Positions 21,551 through 34,207 of a stretch of DNA of 64,000 nucleotides are shown piece by piece. Numbering within the stretch: position 1 is the first letter of the stretch; each line of letters starts with the position of its first letter. Under the pieces are notes generated by a model. That model worked only from the letters and a program-made list of their open reading frames with translations. It made no database searches and was not told the DNA's origin. The stretch lies in the NCBI RefSeq assembly GCF_030269925.1, contig NC_085124.1, positions 5,518,001 through 5,582,000 of the forward strand, read 5' to 3'. The translations under genes were made by a program, and so were the position numbers. Origin of the DNA: Bombyx mori (Eukaryota > Arthropoda > Insecta > Lepidoptera > Bombycidae).

Positions 21551-21735
21551 AAGACCCTGCCTATTTCTGCCGTGAAGCGGTAATGCGTTTCGGTTTGAAG
21601 GGTCGAGCAGCCGTTGTACTGTAAAAAACTAAGAACTTAGAACGTTGTAGATGTCTATGGGCTCCGGTAACCACTTAATATCAGGAGGGCCGTGAGCTCG
21701 TCCACACATACACCTAAGGAATAAAATAATAATAA
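21551..21735 (+). repeat. Bm1 SINE, 5'-truncated
   Basis: Begins CCTGCCTATTTCTGCCGTGA, lacks part of the middle, and ends GTCCACACATACACCTAAGG with an A-rich tail. Confidence 0.85.
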
Positions 21736-21739
21736 AAAA

Positions 21740-24700
21740 CAAACTATTACGACAAAATTTCAATAAATCGAATACAAAATGCACTTTTGATGACCTCGCG
21801 CCCCTCTCTGTTCACCAGTCAGAACATTTGCTACGTAGAAAAACGAGCTCTTTAATCGGACCCCACTTTATTACAGAGCGCAGTGTATAAGATAAAGCCG
21901 TAAATGGAGTACAAATTATGCGTTCGTGGTGACAAGTGTACGTTCCATATGTCGGGGTGTCCGTACAAAGCATTCTCTGTGATGTTACACACGGCTCCAG
22001 CGTTAGACTAACAATTTTGCTAATAACAATTGTTTTAATATCTGTAATGTACATATTATAATTGCTGGAGTATTTTAAAATCGATTGTCTATTTATTAGA
22101 TTATACACAGTATACAGATCCTGATGGATCAACCTGATTTACTCTCGGTGCTGTTTCACGCTACGAGTTCTAAGATAGCAACGACCAAAGCACCTTCGGG
22201 CCAGTTCTCTCGTGAAAGAGTTCATTATAACACTTAGCCTATAGCATCAATTCACTGAACATCACACTAAAACTTCTTAGCGGGTTGCGATTTTGATCCG
22301 ATGGTAAATGCATTCGCGATGTTGCTTTGAGATCTTAGGCCTCGACTAAGCTCGGACAGTGGTAGTAGCAAGCCCCGAGTCTCTATTCCTCACATTGTAA
22401 CGTGTATGAACTCCAATCTCCACGTATCAGCATATGGATTATGAGCTCGTCTGCCAAAACTGAATAGTTAAAAATCAAACGATTACAAATCAATAAAAAT
22501 GTCCAATTGGAAATATTTTATTATTTATTTAACTCTTGGCATAGTAAGGTGGCGATAATGCTTAAGACATTCTCTGCCAGTTAACCAAGGCAGTTATAGA
22601 AAGTACTGTGTAAGTACATTCCTTTATTAACGAAAAAAGAATTAAATATGTTTGCAGAAACATATACAACATACTCGGACATACAACGCCATACCTCCAT
22701 ACATGATCTCATACATATAAAATAACAAACAATTTACACACACATATTACATATCCATACATATAAATTCATATACACATTTATCGTCATATATAATTAA
22801 AATATAAATACAATTGCACAGATGATTGCAACACATCAGATTGCAATTGTGGTTTTTAAATGTTTCTGCTATGTGTGTTAAGCTTAGCAACCGTGTGTCC
22901 CCATAGTCTGGAGCTCAGCTTAGTCGATGCCCCTAACCAGCCCATCGTATTATCGTACAATAAAACCCTAAATCCCGTATGATCACAATGAACTTAACTA
23001 CGCGCTATGGGTCAAAAATTCCTTTATTCTCTACATTCAACACTGCTTATCTTTTTATACGAAAATGCTTGACTAAATGGTTTGACTAAGACTAAAAAAC
23101 TAATTGATCTAACAAGTCGGACCAAAAGTACTATTTTTATTCTGAAACCCAGTCATGCTCAGCTGTTATTACATATTCCTAAAACTAAGAAATACACGAA
23201 TTTGTTGAAAATTTATTAGCGCTACCTGTCGTACGTTGATGTTACTATGAAACCGTCCGTGAAATGTATAGATGATACACATAATGATTAAGGGCTTAAT
23301 GCTAATAGCAACTGTAAGAACTTTCGTTACGATCGAATGAACTTTTTCGAACTGCATATAAATAGATACGAACATTCATTTTTCTGTATAGTGCACAGAA
23401 AATACAATGACAAAAATATTAACTACCTATATATTTTTTTTGGCGTGGACAAAGGCCAGTCACAACGTATTAGAGAATTTTCTTTTAACAATCCAAAAAC
23501 AAAGAGACGACAAATAAAAAAAGGTGAAAGCCTATAACAACGGAAATAATATGGATCTTAATGCCTTGAAATTCAACGATGTCATTGAAAAATTTAATTA
23601 TTCGAAAAGAACTTACCAAATCTGGATTTTAATTCAATCATTTTTATATTGATTCATTCATTCCCGTTCTATATCAGTGCCAACAGTATTTCGCGTCTAA
23701 ATAATCAAATAAATCGCCAACATTTGCACTTTCCTGTATCATTTCTCTAAAATGTTCTATTTGTTTATTAAAAACCCGAACGCACACATTGTGTTATGTC
23801 AAAACGGTGACACAATAAATCGATGGTACGACGCTTGCGCAGATACTGCAGGATAAAATGCACCTTAACGTTATCAAATAAAGCTCGAATTCTAATTCAA
23901 CGATTCATGGCTTTCCACGCATGTCTTTCAAACTTTCGCAGCCTTCACGAATGGATACTAGATGTCAGTACTTGTTCGAAGAGTTTCTTGGGTTGATAAA
24001 TCGTGGCGAATCGGTTGTTATTTGCGTGCCTTAATAAATCCTATCTAGCTACATAGGAAACTTAAATTATAGAAAAATAATATCTAAAGCATGATAACCC
24101 TTACTTTTTTCCCTAGAAGACGCCCATCCACCGTTGGTAGTCACCATGTTTCATGGACATCAAATCCACATAAGAATCTGCTATCGCTTCTAGAAGCTGC
24201 TAGAAGTTCTTTCAAATAGCGTGATCACTTACACATCATGGATGGAAGCTCATTCGTACGTGACAGTGAAAATGCACTGTGAACTCTATGAATTAGGGTT
24301 CATTTACGGTAAGCTCCGCTGGCAAGTGATGCGGTGGTAAAAATGAGACGAAAGATGATGATAATAAGAGCCTCGTGTACAAATAGTCTGATAGAGAAAA
24401 ATCACAAAGGTTAATAAAGCGATTTCTTCTTGTACCACATACAGTACAGTCAGTACTACACGAAAAAACCGAAATATTTCAATTTCATGGTCTAAGTGGC
24501 AAACACAATATCACTGTTTTTCTACCAAATCACTGATTTTTTTTCTTTTTTTTGTATCTTGGTACCAATTTTTGTAATAATACGACATGTTCACAAATCA
24601 CTTCCTGTTTTTGTAAGGAAAGGATCGCTGATGGTATGACGACCGCACTGATGGGCGAACTCAAGAGTTCAGTTAAGTGGGTAAGACTTGCTATTAGCAA
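21740..24700. other. Intergenic sequence with old repeat relics
   Basis: No gene recognised. 22150-22460 has a moderately GC-rich, repeat-like block ending GAGCTCGTCTGCC, as Bm1-related tails do. 22680-22800 is low-complexity CATA-rich sequence. Confidence 0.45.
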
Positions 24701-24730
24701 GTTTTCAATAAATCGAATACAAAATCAAAA

Positions 24731-24760
24731 GGGCGCTCAGGAAATTATTCCTGAGCGCCC
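24731..24760. other. Perfect GC-rich hairpin
   Basis: A 13-bp perfect inverted repeat (GGGCGCTCAGGAA and its complement) around a four-base ATTA loop, in otherwise AT-rich intergenic DNA. It could be a repeat terminus or a structured RNA. Confidence 0.85.
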
Positions 24761-25219
24761 TTAGAGGAGGTCTAACCGCTGTTTCATATGTCCATTTATC
24801 ACTGGATCGAAATAGTAATCCACTGAGAAAGTCCTAGCAAGAAAGTCAACCGGGAAATTATTTCCGGGAATAACCGGGAATAATCAGAAAAACACGCGCA
24901 ATATTATAATTTTCGTAATTACGCAAATTAGCGTTTTGCAAAACCTCGTGGAATCGTTACACCACCCTGCCTATTACTGCGTCAATGAAGTCAAGTTATC
25001 CGTGTCTATAATCTGGGATGGCCATTGTGTATAGTATCTGTATATGCAGTTAAAAAAAAGCTAGGTTAACTAATGGTGTAACTTTTTTAATGTTTAGTCA
25101 TGTAATTAGGATTATTATTGTTAACTTTGTATTTGTTTGTATTGTAAGGTTTTCCAGATGGATCTTTCGGATTTACTATTCTAACGAGCATATTATAACC
25201 ATAATTCATATACCAACCA

Positions 25220-25284
25220 AAAGTGGACGGTTACTTATACAGGATATATTGGTATTGTATTCTGAATAAGTAACCGTCCACTTT
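25220..25284. other. Perfect 19-bp inverted repeat with short loop
   Basis: AAAGTGGACGGTTACTTAT at 25220-25238 is repeated inverted at 25266-25284, with a 27-base spacer. Outside it the arms pair imperfectly for another 20-30 bases (ACCATAAT on both sides). It fits a short MITE or a hairpin-RNA precursor. Confidence 0.85.
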
Positions 25285-25370
25285 AAAATAATGAGTTATT
25301 ATGGTCTAAATTTGTTGTTTTGTAATAAAAGCATGCTGCACAGGCCGTATACAGGTGCCTACTCCTGTGT

Positions 25371-25700
25371 TTTTTTTTTTGCCTACCTAAGCCGATAGCC
25401 TTGAGAGGCTATGTCAGCGTAACCGGGCGAGTAGATGTGCTCACGGGGATCAAGCCGGGAATGTTGCTAGCACTGGCCCTAGCAAGAGCAGTGCTTCGCA
25501 GAATCTACCACTGGATCGGAAATGCGACCCACTGAGAAGATTCGCCGAGAAAATCAGTGGGCTCTGCAGGTTAATTTACTCGTCGAGCCCTTCATCGCAA
25601 GCGACGGGTTCGACGAGGACGGTGGCCGGTGCTTGAGGTACCTAAAAGCACCGTTAATGGATCGGGAGGATCCGTAATGACGTGTTTAGGATGAACTCCT
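25371..25700 (-). mobile_element. LINE 3' tail, 5'-truncated
   Basis: Same tail family as 18121-18509: poly-T, GCCTACCTAAGCCGATAGCC, CACTGAGAAGATTC, GGGTTCGACGAGGACGGT, GGATCCGTAATGACGTG. Confidence 0.8.
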
Positions 25701-25760
25701 GTCAAATACATCAATGTGCGAAACTTGGTTTTATAATCGAACCCGTAAAATATATATTTG

Positions 25761-26172
25761 AAGTCATCGTGGTCTGAAGGATAAGACACTCGGTGCATTC
25801 GTATCAAGCGGTGCGACTGTGTCGTTGTTCAAAACCAACAGCTACAATATTTATATTGAAATATAATACTAAATAAGAACTTAACATAATATGTTCAATG
25901 GAATAGAATCGTGTAATACAAAATCAAACCCGCAAAAATTTTTATTTGCAAACTTCTGGTGGTAGGGCGTCTTGAGAGCCCGCACGGGTAGGTACCACCA
26001 TCTTGCCAAAATTTTGCGGTGAAGCAATATTGCGCTTCGGTTTGAAAGGTGGAGCAGCCGTTGTGAACTCATGTCTCAATGTGGGTGGCGGCATTTACGT
26101 TGTAGATGTCTATGGGCTCCGGTAACCACTTAACACCAGGTGACCGTCCAGCCATTTAAACAATTAATTATA
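25761..26172 (+). repeat. Old full-span Bm1 SINE
   Basis: A diverged tRNA-like head (AAGTCATCGTGGTCTGAAGG) is followed by the body and the 3' end TAACACCAGGTGACCGTCC, so the copy spans nearly the whole element. Confidence 0.8.
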
Positions 26173-26932
26173 TAACTAAACGAAACAAACGAAAATATAA
26201 ATTGTGATTACTGGTAACCAAACTTTGAGTCCAATCCTGCTTATTTCTGCCTTAGCAACTAGACTTCACATCATAGCTTGAATGATTTATCGTATCTACT
26301 TGCGAGTGCCAACTATTTTCCATTCAGGCCACCTACCTATCAGCCTACTGAAACAATAAAACATATATCAGAGTGGAGGGCAGTTACAAAATCTAAAATG
26401 AGAATTAATTCGTCAAATAATATCCCTACGAGCGAGACTATTCTACGAACTCATCCACTCCGCATCGTAATATTATTTATACACATACATATGTACATAC
26501 ATATATCGTTTGTCAACAACTGAAAACTGAGCAAAGGCTATGACCAACTTCAATTTTGACCTCTGTAATAACAACGGAAGTCTCATTTTCTTTTAACTCT
26601 CATGATTGAAATAGATCTTTATTCCTTTAAAGACAGAAACAGAAATTTGCTGGCACAACAAGAAAACTCGAAAACTAGAACGCACTTTTCACGTTAACGA
26701 GAGTTCGGAACGTGGTCTTTCAGTGCAATAAATAAAGTCGAATTTTGTTTGCATCGGTATTTCTGTAAAGGCTTTTCAGTATTATTAGGTTTATGTTTAT
26801 AGCTCTCTGTTGTGGGGAAGTTAAAAAGAGACGGGTGTATGTAAGCGTGTGAGGGATTGTATGATCGATACAGCGTAGAACGCGCGCTCTCGGCGTGTAT
26901 ACCGAAGGCTTCTCTAATGGTCGTTTTCTTGC

Positions 26933-26950
26933 ATTTGCATGCTAATTGAC
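26933..26950. promoter_or_regulatory. POU octamer plus homeodomain motif, candidate
   Basis: ATTTGCAT is directly followed by GCTAATTGAC, an octamer in antisense joined to a TAATTG homeodomain core. Candidate only. Confidence 0.3.
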
Positions 26951-27610
26951 TTCACCACTTCAGCCTTCTGCGATGTTCCTTTTGTCTCTCGTATGTGTGA
27001 CGTAAATTGGCACGAATTACCGTCTTGTTGGCTCGTATAGACGAGAAGTTTAGCGAGAAATTTAAACAAGGCTTTGTCTTTCTGCGTCAAAAGTCACGGT
27101 CTGTACGAGTAGGTACTGATGTTCAGTTATTGAATAAGTAATTTCTTCTACGTAATGAGTAAATTAATTATTACGTTCTTAAATCTAAAACGTAATAGTT
27201 TTTATGAATTTATTTCGTACCTTTTAAATTTCTTCTCCTTTTTCTTCTACCTATTACAACTACAAATAAGAAATTGCGATGAATCATAAAGAGTGCAAAT
27301 ATCGAACACAAAAATACATAAAAATATAAAATCCAAAAAATGAGTACCTAAATAAATTTAATTTGTGAAAGTGAAAAAGTAAGCGTCAGATTTACATAAA
27401 AAAAGGATTAATATAGTTCCATAAACCTAAAAAGAAAATTTAAACGGCACCTTTTAATATATTCACAAAACATTTGCTTTCGAACATAAACTCGTAGGTA
27501 TGTACAAGTAGAAACCTACTAAATGAAACATAAATCCGTGTGCTACGAACAATAAATTTTCGGTTTTCTGTATCAAACGGAGATTTGCGGCGTAAGGGGA
27601 GCCGGGAGGC

Positions 27611-27623
27611 GTTGCTAGGCAAC
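27611..27623. promoter_or_regulatory. RFX X-box-like site in a GC-rich island, candidate
   Basis: GTTGCTAGGCAAC is a near-perfect X-box (two half-sites around one base) inside a GC-rich patch at 27570-27655 containing GCCCCCTCC and CCCCCCCACCC. X-boxes bind RFX factors in many animals; function here is unproven. Confidence 0.4.
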
Positions 27624-28797
27624 GGCCCCCTCCTACGCCCCCCCACCCGGATCACTTTTAAACTTTTATGTCGGAAAGTTTTTAAGGTTTGCTTGTGGCT
27701 CTTAGATTCGCCGTCTTTTTTGTTTTAAGCCTCTTTACGTCGGAAAAACAACGTCGAACCTACATACGACCTTAGAATGTTCGAGAGAAATTGGCAGGTG
27801 GGTTCTGGGAAAAGCAATTCTTGTTCGAGATAAATTGATTTACTTTTAAAACATTTTTAAAGCTGAATGCTAGTACTATTATTACTAGTACTAGTACGCG
27901 TACGCGTTTCGTTTTACTAGTAGGTACTATTTATTTAACTTACTAAGATAAAAAATATAATATACCTATTCTATTTTTAATAGTATGTTAAACGTCCTGA
28001 TGCTGAATAAATTTTCTTCACTATACATGAAACTAATTCTAATTTTCACGATAATAATTTAGATTAGAATTGATAAAAATCAATTCTAGAGATTTATCAG
28101 TTATTATTATATTAAAATATGTGCTGCAGATACAATAATAATAAGCATGATTTTTAATGTCATTAGCATAATATCATACATTCATGTATACAAGGCACGT
28201 ATGAACATTATAAAGAATACGAATTAGCTACGAAAAAAATAAGGTTGAAAAAATTTAAAATGTTAACACTGTAACAGTATTCCAATGCGTGCTACTAGAA
28301 AAAACACTTAGCTACTTTTTTGAAATTATTCAAAAAAAAAAAACAAGATCCGCGCTATTGACAAGACCTTTATGCGAGGCTGTAAAAGTTTTTAATACAA
28401 GAGAGTACTGTGTACAAAATTGATGAGGGAACGTAACCGCGGCGGCAAGCAAACCCGACCCAAAGGTGCTTTTAGCCCCTAATTGTTTAGCTTTTAAGAC
28501 TACCGCTTGTTCGTTTGACATCGCATGGTACCTATGCTTCAAATAAATCGACGTGTAGAGAAAAAAGGTAAACGTTCGGCACACTTGCGTTGTTTTTTTA
28601 AATTATGCAGGTAATTATTTCCGGACATTAGAATTAATTCTTTTTGACTTAAAACTTTAACTTAGCACACCACTAATTATGGATAGTAAAACAATAAACA
28701 GAGCTCAATCATAAATACAGCTGCTAAGTACTAAATATGTACAATCAAATAATAAAATTTATATTCTATATAAATGTTTGTTGTCAAAATTGTGACA

Positions 28798-28810
28798 GCA
28801 TGCGCATGCG
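28798..28810. promoter_or_regulatory. NRF1/Ewg-like palindrome, candidate
   Basis: GCATGCGCATGCG matches the alternating GCATGCG pattern bound by NRF1-type factors. It is isolated in AT-rich DNA. Confidence 0.25.
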
Positions 28811-30119
28811 ACCTAAAATTTACTTATATCGCTAAACATAAATAAGAGCATGTTTAAATATTTCATAAAGCACCTAAAGAAAAAACTTCAAAAGGGATAA
28901 TCTTGTCTCTTTTTATTGTGTAGTTAAGTTTGATTTCATGGTCAGGGAAAATTGAAGATAAAATTTATCTATGAGTCCTTATGTCTAAGCGAGTCTATGT
29001 TTATGTTTATGATATGTTTCTTGTCAAAAATTTGAACACAAAAACAAAGGAAAAGAAAAAAACGGCTTATTTGAACAATTCTTTCTATGAAAAATATAAT
29101 TTAAAAAATTTATTTTTAGTTTCTACCTCAAATTGCATTGTTATTCAGTTTTTTCTTTATACTGACAACATATTTAATAAAAGAATACAATGAAATTCGT
29201 ATCACAAAAAAAATGGCAGAAGGCCAAATCCGAACAGCCACGTGGCAGCAATAAAAAAGTTAACACTTCTAATTTCAAAAAAAGTAGGCGGGACGAACGC
29301 GCGCTTCGAATTAGACGGCAATTTTGACAGCGGGACAACTTAGAATTTTCCTGTCAAAATATTTTTGCAAACAATCAATGCCCGGGTATTCGACCTCCCA
29401 CTTTTGCTATAACAAAACAAAACCACAATTAGCATAATAGTTACTTTGTAGCGTTCATTGTTGTCGACTCGTATAAAAGAATTTCCAACAATTGCTTTCA
29501 TTTTAACTGTGACGTCATATATAGATGAATTTGTACACATTTAAAACGTAATAATTAATTACTGTTTAACAAATCTGGGACTTCGTGAATTATTTATAAG
29601 AGAAAACGACTTAAAAGGATGAATTATAAAATGAACTCTCAAACGTTTCACGGTGCCTGAAAGGGCGTTTATACCTACGTTTGCTTTTAAGGGTCCCACA
29701 TAAGAGTCTCTTCAGAGTCGAGAAATATACATTATTAAATATGAATGTAGTTCATCATTATGTTTCAATGACGATTAATAGATATTTATGGCAAAAATCG
29801 TTAAGTAATGTGGAATAAGTAGGATGCTGCTTATATTTTTTTAAATTGATTACACACAAAAGACAGTGCCGTAGAAAGTAGGATGTACCCAATAAGAATG
29901 GTTATAGGGAAATAATTATCTATTGTCTATGAAAATGTTGTTAAATAAAACTGAACGTTGGTATACTCGAAGTAAAAAAACATAAATGAAAACAATGGAA
30001 TTGAAGTCTCAAGAAATACGACTTTAACATGCCTTCGATAATAGACGTGCATACGGACTATAGGATGGCCAGAATAGATACATAAATTTACAAAATAATG
30101 TCTTTCCAATCCTTCGGAC

Positions 30120-30215
30120 CGGGACATATGAATGTTTCGCGGCAGAAACCGGCATAGCGATGGTAAAGACTCATAGTGACTCACATAGCGATACCACTAG
30201 CAAAAATGTCGGGTT
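30120..30215 (-). repeat. Ancient Bm1 fragment
   Basis: The CGCGGCAGAAACCGGC and GACTCACATAGCG blocks match the antisense Bm1 middle with many substitutions. Confidence 0.45.
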
Positions 30216-31295
30216 CAAATTTGAGAATTTACGACTTTAGGAAGAAAACCATAACCTAGCCTTATACTTAATATTATTTTAAAACGAATAACGTAATCGA
30301 GCAGCGTATCAATAATAAAACAAGACAAATCGAAAAGTCAATATAAAGGGTAAGGGTGCATTCTAAAATGAAATTGAAATATTCCTTAGAACGACAGTTC
30401 GCAACTTCCACTTAGAATTGAACCCTGATTTCCGTCCCATCTACCTCCGTACGGTTCCTACTTGCAGAAGCTTAAGGAGGGAGGAGAAGCTCAAATGATG
30501 CTGGTCCGAAAAATTGGTGTACATTCGGGTACGGTTAAACGACGAGGCTCGTGCCGTCGTGGCCATTAAAAACTTATTAAACATCATCTCGAGCAATTAC
30601 CTCCCCCTCCGCACCCGCTACGTGGGCCCCCTTCGTCTAGTTCATATCCCAGAGCCCAAGCGGGTAAAACACTGAGTGGATTCTTTATGCCTATTTCTGC
30701 CACGCAGTTTCGGCGGTTAAACTTAAAAATACTGAATTAAAAAAAAAAATTTTTTAAATCGTTGCCTGTGAATCGATTAGTTTCCTCCATTGCTGTATGA
30801 AAGAAGTAAAGACTTCAAAAAAAATCGAAATAAAAATTACCTCAGTAACGGTGAGGCACAGAATGACAAAATATTTTAAATTTGAAAGAGTCACAAATTA
30901 ATAGAACGTATTAGAAGACACGTATAGGTGTGTCCTATTCCATCTCGAGCTAATATAGTCATTACTAGCTAACTTAATCCTATCACTAATTCAAAGTCTA
31001 ATTTGCAATCCAATTGCTCATTGCCCAAAAAAGACGACCGATTACTGTAAACCGCAATGGGAATGCGGCCACCTCTGGGTCGAACATTAATTTCTTGATA
31101 ATCTGACTCGCTTCTTGAATTCAAATATGATTTCGTTTAAGTATGTATTTGTGTATGTGAAATACTAATTTTGTTTATTCAATTCAAAACAGCTTATCGA
31201 GTTTTCTATATCTATCTACGATCTAGCTACGATTTATTTTCAGAAAATGTTTTAATCGTGTTTTCAATAATCAACTTTATCGATAACTATGTAAC
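30216..31295. other. Intergenic sequence, no gene seen
   Basis: A GC-rich block at 30470-30670 with CACTGAGTGGATTC looks repeat-derived, but I cannot assign it. The rest is AT-rich. Confidence 0.4.
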
Positions 31296-31297
31296 TT

Positions 31298-31412
31298 ACT
31301 TGAGACCTTAGAACTTATATAGGTGAGTGACGCATTTACGTTGTGGATGTCTATGGGCTCCAGTAACCACTTAACACTAGGTGAGCTGTGAGCTCGTCCA
31401 CCCATCTAAGCA
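31298..31412 (+). repeat. Bm1 SINE 3' end
   Basis: From TTGAGACCTTAGAACTTATA to CCACCCATCTAAGC. Confidence 0.85.
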
Positions 31413-31804
31413 TCTTAATTGAGAGCAACTAACTGCTTTAAAGACACAACAAGATGGCGATATCAAAATAAAATAAAAATATTATTAATTAAAAATTACA
31501 AAAATTTGATGATCATCATCTATTAAATTAATATATATATGAATGCAGAGTACCTTCACGAACCCTCAACCAAATGTATAGTGTATTTGGCAAATATATG
31601 CAGAGCTTTGTTGCCTGTTGGCGTAGCTAAACAAACTCTAAAAATACTGACTTTTCTTTCTTAATAGTTGCTGTCTGGGTGGGCCCCAAGTTCCCTGCTC
31701 ATCGTCAACAACAAATAATTACTTACGACATTTTCTTGTGCATAAGTCACAGTTCATGGCAATTTTAAATGAACTTACTTACCAAATATCATTTGAACAC
31801 CTTC

Positions 31805-32037
31805 TTTTTATTGCTTAGATGGGTAGACGAGTTTGCCCACCCATCTTAGTGGTTACCGGAGCCCATAGACATCTACAACGTAAATGCCGCCACCCACCTT
31901 GGAATATAAGTTCTAAGGTCTCAGTATAGTACAAGGGCTGCCCCACCCTTCAAACCGAAACGCATTACTGCTTCGCAACAGAAATAGGCAGGGTGGTGGT
32001 ACCTACCCATGCGTACTCACAAGACGCCCTATCATTT
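31805..32037 (-). repeat. Bm1 SINE, head missing
   Basis: Antisense from TTTTTATTGCTTAGATGGGT to GTACTCACAAGACGCCCT. Confidence 0.9.
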
Positions 32038-32400
32038 CTAAACTAGATTTTGAATTATAATATTTCGATACATATACGAACAGCAGACTTTAAATCGAAC
32101 GTTTTCTATCCGGTCAGTGAGATAAATATGAAGAAGGTAGCCCCAGTCGTCTAAGCCGGAAACATCGGATGCGGTGCGCCCACGGGAAGCAGTCACGTCG
32201 TCTGCGCGATGAACCAGAATTCGCCCCGCCACTCGTCCGACGCGACCGCTCCTGATATATTTTATTGACGGAAAATTGCATGGGATTGTCGTTGAAAAAT
32301 AACGTTGACAACGGAAATTGACGTCACAATCTGAAATTTTATATTGGATCATGTAAATATTGTGGAATATTAGGCGTGCTCTCATAAAATTAAGACTAAT
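32038..32400 (-). other. GC-rich block with a 115-codon open frame, unrecognised
   Basis: A frame on the minus strand (32385-32038) includes RIVHRADD-like and TASDVSGLDDWGYLLHIY stretches. The central 170 bases are clearly more GC-rich than the surroundings. No domain is recognised, and start and splice support are missing; it could be an exon, a retrogene piece or a repeat. Confidence 0.25.
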
Positions 32401-32676
32401 TGCCTCATATCAATGTCATTTCAGTAAATTGCTTTAAATAAAATGACTCATATTAACTTGATACAGCATATGATTATGTTACCACCAGCTGTAGTATATG
32501 AACAAAGTTAAACTATGTACATTAGAGGAATTTAGGTAACCGATGTCGTGAACAATGTAATCAAGCTTAGTACCTATATTGAACAGAAAAAAATACATAA
32601 AATAATAATTTTCTGAGATTGTAAATTTTTGTTTGATTTGGACCCTATCCTACAAAGTGAGATTTTATATAGAAAT

Positions 32677-32969
32677 AGCTGACCCGGCAGACTTCGTAGT
32701 GCCTCAATCGGTAAATAAAAGACCTAAACTTTTCTATAAAATAAACTTAAAACAAACAAAAGGAATCCGTCCGACGGGGGACACATCAAAGGGAAACATC
32801 AAAATTGATATTTTTATTTATTTCCGGGTATTTTCATATTTATCTATCTACCTCTTAAACCTTCCCTGGACTTCCACGAATAATTCAAAACCAAAATTAG
32901 CCAAATCAGTCTAGCCGTTCTCGAGTTTTAGCGAGAGTAACGAACAGCAGTTCATTTTATATATATAGA
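32677..32969 (-). mobile_element. Helitron-like non-autonomous copy
   Basis: On the minus strand the 5' end is A|TCTATATATATAAAATG at 32969. The 3' end is GC-rich (TCTGCCGGGTCAGCTAT near 32677), where the terminal CTRR is imperfect. Body blocks include CGAGAACGGCTAGACTGATT. Alternatively it is an RTE-type LINE tail. Confidence 0.5.
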
Positions 32970-33062
32970 TAGGTTTCTACGGTACACGTGCTTTCTTTAG
33001 AATTTAACTATAGAAACGAATATAACTTCATGTCTCTGAATAGAAATAATTCCAAGTTCGTT

Positions 33063-33230
33063 GATCCACTGTGAAATACGTTTCCGATCCGGTAGTAGAT
33101 TCTGCGAAGCACTGCTCTTGCTAGGGCCAGTGTTAGCTACACTCCTGGTTCGAGCCCCGTGAGCTCACCTACACGTCAAAGGAAAAGCTGAAATATCCTC
33201 CCAAGGCTTAACAGCATAGGTAGGAAAAAA
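33063..33230 (+). mobile_element. LINE 3' tail, plus orientation
   Basis: GATCCACTG, CGATCCGGTAGTAGATTCTG, CGAAGCACTGCTCTTGCTAG, then GTAGGAAAAAAA at the 3' end. Confidence 0.75.
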
Positions 33231-34207
33231 ATTTGGATCGGAAATGCATGACCAAACTGATTTAAATTAACTAAAAACCTAACATTTTTATGGACTTAAT
33301 ATTACGCCACGATTTTATCATTATAATCTTATTATTATAAATAAAACATTTATAATAAATCTGAAGGAGACTCCGTATTAATCTTACAATCGTTTCGCAA
33401 AACCTAACAATTTAGTACAAAAAACCGGGACTATATGATTAGAGGCATAGTTGGACGGGAGATCTAAATAAGGGGGTGGAGAGTAGGCGGCACCGCACAT
33501 GGCCAAACAAATGTTGCAATTTGTCGCATTGTTATCTTGATGAAATATTTGGACACATTTCGAATTATAACTGAAGCAAACTTTAAAGCTTGTAATGTAA
33601 ACGTTGAGCAATTAATACTTAATAAAACATACGATATAATAAAATAATAAACATATCTGTCTTCATTGTAATATTGTAAGCTCATAATATATTGTCACTT
33701 TTATGCAATCCATGAATAGCAGTTTAATTTTTGTCTAGTTATTTTCTATATTTATGTATCTGAAGTAAAGCTGCTGTATTCTTTGTAAGAGAAGCATTGC
33801 TGCTTGAGATGCAGGTTTTATTACCTAGTTCAAGTACAGATGCAAATTATGATTGTGTTTCTACGTCTATGTTAACAATAAATAAATAAATAAAATAAAA
33901 TAAATTCATTAAAAAAATCTTACCTTAAACTGTTATTTTTATTTTACAAATCTCTCACGTATCGCGATTACTTTAGAGTTTTTGGTGTTAGGGAAAAATG
34001 AGTCGTAACAACTCGGCCGCGTCTCGCGAAAACCTGAGATTATTCTTGACCTTTTTGTTTGTCTAAGAGTTTTTGAATTGTCTTAAATTGGCAAAAGACC
34101 TCACAGTAAAGTTATATCAGGAGAACACCACAAATACCACCTTAACACGTAGGTATATGCTTGCTAAACTCCAAAATGCTTGAACCAGATTTGACATGTC
34201 TTACAAA
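33231..34207. other. Intergenic sequence, no gene seen
   Basis: AT-rich with an (AAAT)n run near 33880-33905. Open frames up to about 75 codons have no supporting features. Confidence 0.45.

Larger units (their letters stand above)
26173..30119. other. Intergenic sequence with possible control islands
   Basis: No gene recognised. Three places stand out by composition and motifs and are entered separately: 26933-26950, 27560-27665 and 28798-28810. A palindrome cluster of ACTAGTACTAGTA followed by CGCGTACGCGT lies at 27885-27908. Confidence 0.45.

Noticed and set aside
22680..22800. CRISPR-like or satellite array suspected from repeated CATACAT words
   Set aside because: Units are irregular with no fixed repeat or spacer length; it is simple low-complexity DNA in a eukaryote.
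27885..27908. Palindrome cluster ACTAGTACTAGTA and CGCGTACGCGT
   Set aside because: The short self-complementary words may be chance; no element ends or repeats match them.
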